Assembly: GCA_941918925.1 (NCBI GenBank)
Contig: OW799233.1
Span: forward strand, 132,276,333 to 132,340,332
Direction of reading: 5' to 3'
DNA: 64,000 bases
Origin: Phyto melanocephala
Lineage: Eukaryota; Arthropoda; Insecta; Diptera; Rhinophoridae
A program made the position numbers and the translations under genes. Below the pieces are notes generated by a model. That model saw only the letters and a list, made by a program, of their open reading frames with translations. It had not been told where the DNA came from and searched no databases. Below, piece by piece: positions 57,001 to 64,000 of the stretch; the stretch's first letter is position 1, and every line of letters starts with the position of its first letter.

Positions 57001-60000
57001 ATTGTCACACTCGTCCTACTTTTTGACAACAACAATACCAAATTATCCAAATATACTTTTAAAAGTCGTTATCGATTCGAACGATGTTTTATCTCGCAAT
57101 TGCCTTAACGGGCTTGTTAATAAATAAAATTTTCTTAAAATTGTTACAATAGAAAAATATTATTTTGGCAGCAATGCGGACCAGGTTTAACTAGTTTTAA
57201 TATAAATTTACATATATTTTTGATGTTAAAATTATTGATTTTTAAAGTAATTTCTTTTTTGCAAATCTTTTTCTGCTCTTATTTCTTTTTTCTTTTTAAA
57301 TATACATTTTTTTTTACTACACGCAGTGCCCATTTTACCAGATTATCTTGCTACCATAAATAATAGAACAACAAATATAACAACATCATTTCATTACGCT
57401 TCGTTGAATGAAGCCGTAGCAGCAACAGGCAATAAGAGTATAAATGCCAGCGGTGGCCTTGGTATCCTTGGGGCTGCGGCGACGGCACAGCATTTAGCTT
57501 ATCGTAATTTGGATGGCACAGCAAATCAACAGCAACAAAAGAAAGAAAAAATACAACAACAACCACATATAATAACAAAACATCCCATACCGGGTAAATC
57601 GATGGTTAATTTTTCATTAATACACTTGGAAAATGACGATAACAATAGCAGTAATAATGAAGTGTTAAAGGCGTCACCAATAAATGAATTTCAGCAAACG
57701 AATTCAACCAACCTTACTGAGGTACACAAAAAAGGTGATAACTATTTGGGATTAATAAATCGCAACAATGCGACAAGAACAAAACTGGCGAAAACGAAAT
57801 TAAAGGATCATAATAATGCTGATGCTAATCTGGCCAATGAAAATGGTTCAATTGGAATTTTGCTAGCCATGAAGGCATTAGTACAATTGATATTTAATCC
57901 GATTGTGGGTAATATGTCTACAAAATATGGATATCGACTACCCATAGTTATGGGTACATTTTGTCTACTTATGTCATCATTAGGTATGTTTTCACAAAGT
58001 ATTTTGCATGGAAAAACGTATATATTCATCTAAATCAAGGCATATTTACTTATCGGGTAGTTTTATTTCGTCAGCTGATTATTTTTTTCATCACTTATTT
58101 TAAATTTCAGCTGTCCAAATGCATAAATGAAAAACAAATTTTCTCTCTTCTCTAATTTATTTCAAATATCAAACTTCATATATAAAAAATATAAACAAAA
58201 AAATTCTCTCCGAACTGCACTAACCTGATGAATTATATGCCTTAAACTAAATACAAATGTATAGTCAAAATTAACTTAAAATGAAAAAAATTTTAAACAA
58301 AAAATAAATAAGATTTTGCCGAATCGCATATATTAAGCAATAAAACATTATTTAACAAACCTAAATTAAGGTATATTGATAAGGTAGTCATTTTGTGTAT
58401 ATTTACGTGAATATGTCAAACCAATTTTTTCTTTAATTTGAATTGTTTTTAAAAAACTTTAAAGCAAAGGCCTTTTTTCAGTTTTGTATTTTTTAAAGCG
58501 CTTTAAATCAATTGCAACTGCAAATTATTTATTGTGAACAGAAGACAGAAAAAACAAGTAAGAGTGCTATATTCGGCCGTGCCGAATCTTATATACCCTT
58601 CACAAAGTGAAGTCATGCAGTACATATAAAAAACATACATACATATGTATATAAAAATATCCCATTACAAAATTATAGCATGAGTTTAAAAAACAAAATA
58701 CAAGAAAAAATTTAAAAAAAAAAATTAAAAATATTTTTTTTTAAAAAATTAAAAAAAAAATATAAAAAAAAATAATAAAAATAATATATAAAATAAAAAA
58801 AAAAAATTTTTTTTGGCTCAGCTGGGATTCGATGCCACGTTTACTCTAACCAGTATACATGTATGTTGTTTTTGTAAAAAAACGAGGTGGTCGTGGTATT
58901 TTGCTCATATTTCAGAAATTTATGAGGCGATTGTGATGAATTTCATTAACGATTCATTACCAGATGTAAATTGTAGAAATTACAAACGGAATGACAAAGC
59001 TATATATACTCTTGTGCACCACAGGTGAAGGGTATAAAAACGTATCTTTGCTTTCTTGAAAATATCGTTCAAGTATGAGTTGAAGGTAAAGAAAGATTAA
59101 AATACGTTAGTATCGAAGTGTGGACGCATTGCGATTTTTAAGCATTTACTTTCATGTGTAAATGCTAGGTAAAGTAGACATATGTAAAGGGTGTCACAAA
59201 ACTAATGCAAGATGTGAATTTGTCGCTATTTGTGCAGTTAAGTGTTGGCAACCTTAAAAACAATTCAACAATTAGTTAGTAAAAATGAAGCGTTACGTTA
59301 GAACAATGTGTCTTCATTGTTGAAAAACATTTCAAAAATTGATTGTCATTGATCTTTAGTGAGTATACGATTAGAGAGTTCTTGAAATTTGCAATTCTTG
59401 TCCACGACGTCGAATTGAGGTTCCTGGACTGTTACCGACAAACGCACTTCTTTGATATTGATATTTACAAGGCTTGTTTTTGGATGAACAGCGTGTTTTG
59501 CGTCTCCAACGGATCCAGTCTCCTGAATTCTAAAATTAATCTCTTCGAAATTGACAAAGTTAAAACAATTTTCCGACAATATTTTACTTACTTACTTACT
59601 TACTTACTGTTACTAAAAAGCAGCAAAATATGCAAAAATCATTATAATTATTTTTGTATTAATTAAAAAAAAAAATAATTGGGGGACTTCTCTTATTCCT
59701 TACAGGAGACTTTTCTTGCTGAAAGCACAGCTTAGTTAAAGCAGTTAAATCGGACTGCAAAAACCCTGTCTCTTGCAAACAGGTTTGTTAAAATTATTCT
59801 GTGGCGTAAGATCACGAAAGCCATTGTTAAAAATAATAAATTTTTAGTCACATAAAAAAGTCCAAACTCATTTTATTCTCTTAAGGATTATTCAGTTTTT
59901 TCCTTCTCATGTAAAATACAGCAATAAAAAGTCGATATAAGCCTTTTTTATATTAAGTTATCGATACGTAAGATATTTAAGACTTCGAAATTGATTTTTT

Positions 60001-60870
60001 GTTTTATTTTTATATTGACCATTTTCATTGTTAAACTTTATTTTTTGCGGCCACTGTTCGAAAATTTTCTACAAAATAGAATTAGCGTATTGATCTAACT
60101 GTAATGACTATAAAGTGAGTAATTAAAAAATTTAGGGGACTTAATCATTTGCGTATGCTAAAGGCACTGGTCGTCGATGAACAAGCACGGAATTGGGTAG
60201 TTAGGCTTCTTATTTACATATGTGTGTTATAGTGAAAAAAGATTTTCTATATATCTGAACCACAGGCTGATGTAAGTATTTAGGGACCCTCATAAAATCA
60301 AATACTATAACAGGCTACTCCCCTTATTCACAAACATTTTTTTAAATAAAATTTGTTTCTTAAAACTTTTAATTTGTAGTTTAAAAATTAATTGTAAATA
60401 TAGTGATTAATTTAAAAAAGTGTGGCCGATTATTTAAAAATTACATTTTGAATGGATTTCGATTCTTTTGAAACGGAATGATTAATTTAGTAATTTAAAA
60501 TATTTTCATTATATTAAATTAATTAACGTTTTTTAGTATTTGCTGTCGGTGAGTCATATACAACATTAATAATTGCTCGTTCCATACAGGGCATTGGCTC
60601 GGCTTGCATTGGTGTTTGTGGCATGAGTTTAGTGGCTCAAGTAAGTTTACAATTAATAAAATTTAATTAAATGTTAAGTTTTTTTAATATATTAATTTAT
60701 TTTACAGCAATATCCGGAAGAGGATCGTCGTTCTAAAGTGATGGGCATAATTTTGGGTAGCATTGCTTTGGGTGTTCTGTTAGGTTATCCTTTCGGTGGC
60801 ATATTGTACGATTTATTTGGAAAATCTGCACCTTTTATTATACTTTCAACAATAATTTTTTTAAATTTAG
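54046..60870 (+). CDS. VMAT-type vesicular transporter, SLC18 family (portabella or Vmat), 5' part
   Basis: Proton-coupled vesicular amine transporter of the major facilitator superfamily. Four coding exons splice in frame: 54046-54241, 57327-57983, 60537-60640 and 60708-60870, giving 373 codons plus one base; a GTAAAA donor then leads out of the window. TM1 (about residues 46-68) contains ALLLDNVLLTVIVPILPDYL with the acidic residue conserved in VMATs (Asp58). A long luminal loop (about 73-238) is rich in N-glycosylation sequons and has a polyglutamine tract. TM2 starts GSIGILLAMKALVQLIFNP, followed by an MFS motif A variant (GNMSTKYGYRLP). Exons 3 and 4 give IIARSIQGIGSACIGV and ALGVLLGYPFGGILYDLFGK. 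'LDNVLLTV' favours VMAT over VAChT, which has LDNMLYMV. I recall Sec23 and MTA1-like as sharing a fly chromosome arm with portabella rather than Vmat, so portabella is the likelier identity; this is not settled. Confidence 0.85.
54629..55090 (+). mobile_element. Jockey-type LINE 3' fragment with internal deletion
   Basis: Same family as 62586-63754. CCGAAGATCTAAACTTAATA, then codons for TYGCQIWSQ, jump directly to FKMFNSLTRELTLSFNKKCR; about 125 bp present in the other copy are missing here (junction at about 54725). The 3' UTR runs to an (AAAT)n-rich end near 55085. It lies in intron 1 of the transporter gene, in the gene's orientation. Confidence 0.75.
55845..56865 (+). mobile_element. Mariner-family transposon, degenerate
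   Basis: Plus-strand blocks: PENPKILIWRHSQQLEI (linker, about 56115-56165), WFQQDGATCQTGLETIHILQ (about 56434-56493, around the second catalytic aspartate) and MENFIK...YLIILYFIH-like C-terminus. Ends AGTAAGAATGTATTTTTTA (left, about 55860) and complement ATTAAGAATGCACTTTTTC (right, about 56850) are inverted. Several stops. It sits in intron 1 of the transporter gene. Confidence 0.7.
58552..59040 (+). repeat. Hairpin-head repeat, short complete copy
   Basis: AACAAGTAAGAGTGCTATAT, hairpin ATTCGGCCGTGCCGAAT, TATACCCTTCAC, A-rich body, GGCTCAGCTGGGATTCGATG, CGAGGTGGTCGTGGTATTTT and end GGTGAAGGGTATAAA. At 489 bp it lacks part of the tail (the GACAGACGG segment). Confidence 0.75.
59180..59700 (-). 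mobile_element. Mariner-family deletion derivative
   Basis: Minus strand 59346-59579 is open and gives IQETGSVGDAKHAVHP and, in a second frame, GTSIRRRGQELQISRTL, then RILTKDQ: the second helix-turn-helix and linker of a mariner transposase. The catalytic domain is missing. GGGTGTCACAAAACTAATGC at 59189-59208 looks like one end. (ACTT)n at 59582-59605. It lies in transporter intron 2. Confidence 0.6.
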
Positions 60871-61139
60871 GTAAAAATGTCTTAATATATTAAGAGGTTT
60901 ATTCGATATTTGCAACTCTTAAAAATTAAAGAAACAGAAAATAGGTTCGTTCATTTACTCAAAAATTGTGACAATTTTTCAAACATTTTTATGCTTTAGT
61001 TTACATAAAATCCAGTAAATGAGAACTCAAACTGTGCGAGAAAATTGACAGTTATTTTACAAAGTATTTTAAAGTTTTTTTTATTAATAATTGAAAATTA
61101 AGCTGTAAAAGAATTTATGATTGTAAATGTAAAAAAATC

Positions 61140-62225
61140 GTATGGCGTTAAATCGCACGATCTTTGTTGCCAGTTTACATCAGAAATTCTTGAGATATTT
61201 TGTTATAGAATTCGTTGATGCAATAAATAGTTTGTTGCATGCACGGTGTGGCAGGTGGTGTCTTCTTCCTGAAACTGCATGTCGTTCAGATCCATGCCGT
61301 CCAGTTGTCATGTTTCTGCAACGAATGCCGTATACAGTCGTTACGATTTCGGCCTCATCGTACAAGAGTAAGACCCAATCCCTCCGCCTGACAAAAATCT
61401 GCACTAGACAGTTGATCGTTGTGGATGAATTTGTTTCTCATGGATTGCATGAACATATTCAGAGCCACAGTTCCACATATAAACAAGAAGTCATTTGGAT
61501 GGAATTGCGCTTAATAAAAGATGACTTTTCTTAAAAAATTGGCATGCATTTGCAACTTATTGAACTACTTGCCGGCGCTTTCCATGGTCAACTTCTAAGT
61601 AAGCTGAATTTTGTACGCATGCAGGTGTCAAAATTCACAACGTAGTGCTTAGTAAAATTTCAAGTTGTTGAGAATGATTCCGAATTAATGTTTTCGGGTT
61701 TTCGCCGACATTTTTTTTTACAACAGCAATATTTTCTAGAGATCAATTGGTACGTTAACATATCAGGTTAACTTCTCAACCAAAAATTCTTAAACTTTTG
61801 CGAGAGGTGTCAGTATAAATTGCTAAGTTTTTGTAACAAGTTTTAAAGTTGTGACAAGTTCTTTCGTAAAGCGCTTAAATTTGAATATAATTTTTTTTTA
61901 TTCTAAAATTGGAAGAGGTACATAACCAGAGTATCCACGTTGATTCCGACTTCTTAAATCAACCTATACAATAAATAAAATTGAGGTTTTTTGTTTTTCT
62001 CCAGTTAAAAAACGTTGGTTTAGGCACCGCAGCCGAGCTATACCATTGTATAGGAAGTCGGAGACATCTGAACAATGATAACAATAAGTTACAATACAGT
62101 TACAGCAACATGAGTTTAATTGATACTCCTCCAATTAAAAAATATGAGTTTAAATGGTACTCCATTAGTTGTAAATATATGAGTTTAATGGGTAATCGTC
62201 CAGTTAATCTAAATAAAATAAAAAA
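61140..62225 (-). mobile_element. Mariner-family transposon, degenerate
   Basis: Minus-strand blocks: ENPKTLIRNHSQQLEI (about 61650-61710), then DLNDMQFQEEDTTCHTVHAT (about 61235-61295), matching DLDDMWFQQDGATCHTARAT of insect mariners with substitutions at catalytic positions. ATGAGTTTAATTG-type motifs repeat three times at 62108-62205, as at 21004. It sits in the intron after transporter exon 4. Confidence 0.65.
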
Positions 62226-62568
62226 AATAGTATAGTCTGGAATTTGTATCCAACGCAAACACAATTAACGCAACGCCACACAATTAACCATGCGAAAGTG
62301 AGACGTAAAACTCTCGAAGTCAGATAAAAAAGTATCCGCCGGATTTCACCTTAACGATAATGGCAATGACGCGCGAGTTCCTGACCCAACTAGAGCTGAA
62401 TTACGACTGTCATTTTTAATAATCGACATAAATAATGTGACAGCTACCTAATTTCAGAATAGGCACTTTCACAAAAAATTATACTAAATTTAAAAAATGC
62501 ATTCTTACCATTGGCGTAGCTAAACATTTTTCAGGGGTAACAAAAATTTTAAAAATTTTTTCCTTACA

Positions 62569-62585
62569 AAATCTAAAACTGAGTT
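62569..62585. repeat. 17-bp target duplication, left copy
   Basis: AAATCTAAAACTGAGTT, repeated exactly at 63755-63771; the two copies bracket the Jockey-type element. Confidence 0.85.
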
Positions 62586-63754
62586 TTTTTTTATTTATTA
62601 TTATCCTTTATTAAAAACTTATTCATTTTATCAATATAATTAACAGAGTTATGAGAATTTACATATAGTATTACAACAATTAACATCTTATTAATAAAAT
62701 AAAGAAACTACTAATATCACAGATTTAAGGAAAAGTTGTTCATAAAAAACCTCGCATCAACTTAGAAGTTATAAGAGATTTTAAAACAATCACTGAAATG
62801 TGTCTTAAACAAAAGACCCTCAGTGGTTGTTCAGCAAATTTCTTATTATTTCAAAATTTGACCTTCTGCATTTTTCATTAAATGACAGCGTCAGTTCCCT
62901 TGTCAATGAATTAAACATTTTGAAGTCAAAGTTTCTGTGTAGAAGATAAGTTGGATATCTAAAAGGTAGATTGTGTATTATTTTCAAATTTTTATTTTGA
63001 ATGATTTGCAATTTTTTTGTATGCGTTTTAGCAGCCCTTTGGGACCAGATTTGACAACCATAGGTCATAATCGGTCGAATACACATTTTGTAAATAAGAA
63101 CTTTGTTCTTTATATTAAGATTAGATCTTCGGCCAATTAAGGGGTATAAGGCACGACTACACTTAATTGCCTTCTCGCAAATGTAATTAACATGCTGTTT
63201 AAAAAAAGTTTTTTGTCAAGGATAACTCCTAAATATTTAATTTCGTTCCTCAATGGAATTATTGTTCCCCTAGACGATAAATATCTAGTAGGAAAGCGTT
63301 TTCGCGATTTGTTGAATGGAAATATAATTGCTTGAGTTTTATCGTCATTGACTTTTATTTTCCATTTGTCATAGTATTTACGAATTAATTTAAGATTATT
63401 TTCCATTCTCCTAATTATCGCATTCGACACTTTACCGCAACAAATAAAGGCGCTATCATCCGCGTAAAAAGCTGCATCATGGTCTCTTCTTAGAGTAACA
63501 TCAGATGTATATATCGAGTATAGTGTAGGGGATAATACTGATCCTTGCGGCAAGCCCGCAGGTATTTGCCTTTCACTAGAAAATTTGTTATTGACAGATA
63601 CAACAAACGTACGTTTTTCTAAAAAGCTTTTGATAAGTTTTTGAAGGTAAATTGGAAAATTTAACGTATTTAATTTATACACTAGTCCATCATGTCAGAT
63701 TGAGTCAAAAGCTTTTTCGATATCAAGAAAAACGACTCCAGTGCTTTTTCGATT
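62586..63754 (-). mobile_element. 5'-truncated Jockey-type LINE with target duplication
   Basis: Bracketed by a 17-bp direct duplication (62569-62585 and 63755-63771). On the minus strand it starts inside the reverse transcriptase and ends in a 3' UTR with an A-rich AATAAATAAA tail (about 62586-62600). Typical of target-primed reverse transcription with 5' truncation. Confidence 0.88.
62820..63754 (-). pseudogene. Jockey-type reverse transcriptase, truncated and broken
   Basis: Minus-strand protein begins STGVVFLDIEKAFDSI (first catalytic Asp block), meets an in-frame TGA at 63695-63697 where the family has Trp, then continues HDGLVYKLNTLNFP, AGLPQGSVLSPTLYSIYTSD, FYADDSAFI (catalytic YADD box) and YLGVILDKKLFLN. 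A frameshift near 63195 follows; the thumb and C-terminus resume as MCIRPIMTYGCQIWSQRAAK and end at LLNNH before the stop near 62820. Endonuclease and ORF1 are absent. Confidence 0.87.
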
Positions 63755-63771
63755 AAATCTAAAACTGAGTT
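63755..63771. repeat. 17-bp target duplication, right copy
   Basis: Exact copy of 62569-62585. To the right (63772-64000) is AT-rich intron DNA without a recognised feature. Confidence 0.85.
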
Positions 63772-64000
63772 AAATTTATATGTATATTAAATATAAATAA
63801 ACTTAGAATATTGGTTGTTGGGTTTTAGCTAGTCTTATCATCAGTAGACCTTTATTGGGAGAATATCCTAAATTAGTAAATTTTGTAATTTAAATGCAAA
63901 AAGTTAATTTTCTTATTTGAAAGGCTGCATTTTTTATATATAATAAACAAAAGGCAACCGTAATGTTATCTGATTAACAAATGTTAATTTTTTATATCGC

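Overview
The window is nuclear DNA of a higher fly, probably a calyptrate (blowfly or housefly type). It is very AT-rich. Its genes are split by short phased introns, the proteins are insect orthologues of conserved animal proteins, and the introns and intergenic DNA are crowded with transposable elements and short dispersed repeats of a fly type. I saw no bacterial genes, operons, CRISPR arrays, rRNA or tRNA genes.

Three host genes are supported. (1) An MTA1-like NuRD subunit gene runs on the minus strand. Its first coding exon is at 42335-42362, its second at 23711-23872, and ten more lie at 1209-4301. Two introns of about 18.5 and 19.4 kb hold nearly all the DNA between about 4.3 and 42.3 kb, and the last exon(s) lie beyond the left edge. 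(2) Sec23, the COPII coat GTPase activator, is complete on the plus strand (44994-48128, five coding exons, 783 aa). It is divergent from MTA1-like with about 2.6 kb between the two start codons. (3) A VMAT-type vesicular transporter (SLC18 family, either portabella or Vmat) begins at 54046 on the plus strand. Four coding exons are visible; the 3' part lies beyond the right edge.

The rest is mobile DNA at all stages of decay. Intron 2 of MTA1-like (4.3-23.7 kb) holds a Tc1-like copy, a frameshifted non-LTR retrotransposon and the 3' end of a relative, a Helitron-derived block, mariner-type remnants and, most notably, a 3.4-kb DNA transposon at 14043-17461. That transposon has near-identical terminal inverted repeats of more than 500 bp, a TTA target duplication and a broken multi-cysteine transposase-like gene that I cannot place in a superfamily with certainty. 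Intron 1 (23.9-42.3 kb) holds two hAT elements with 8-bp target duplications, several MITE-like inverted-repeat elements (one nested inside another), decayed tandem repeats and a second Tc1-like copy. The intergenic and transporter-intron DNA on the right holds a solo LTR with a 4-bp duplication, mariner remnants and two copies of one Jockey-type retrotransposon, one with a 17-bp target duplication.

A single short-repeat family recurs on both strands through the whole window. It starts with a hairpin (ATTCGGCCGTGCCGAAT) followed by TATACCCTTCAC, ends with GTGAAGGGTATA, is about 670 bp when intact, and carries interchangeable bodies, some of them tandem arrays. No other source was consulted: family names rest on motifs read by eye, and all boundaries and splice sites are predictions.
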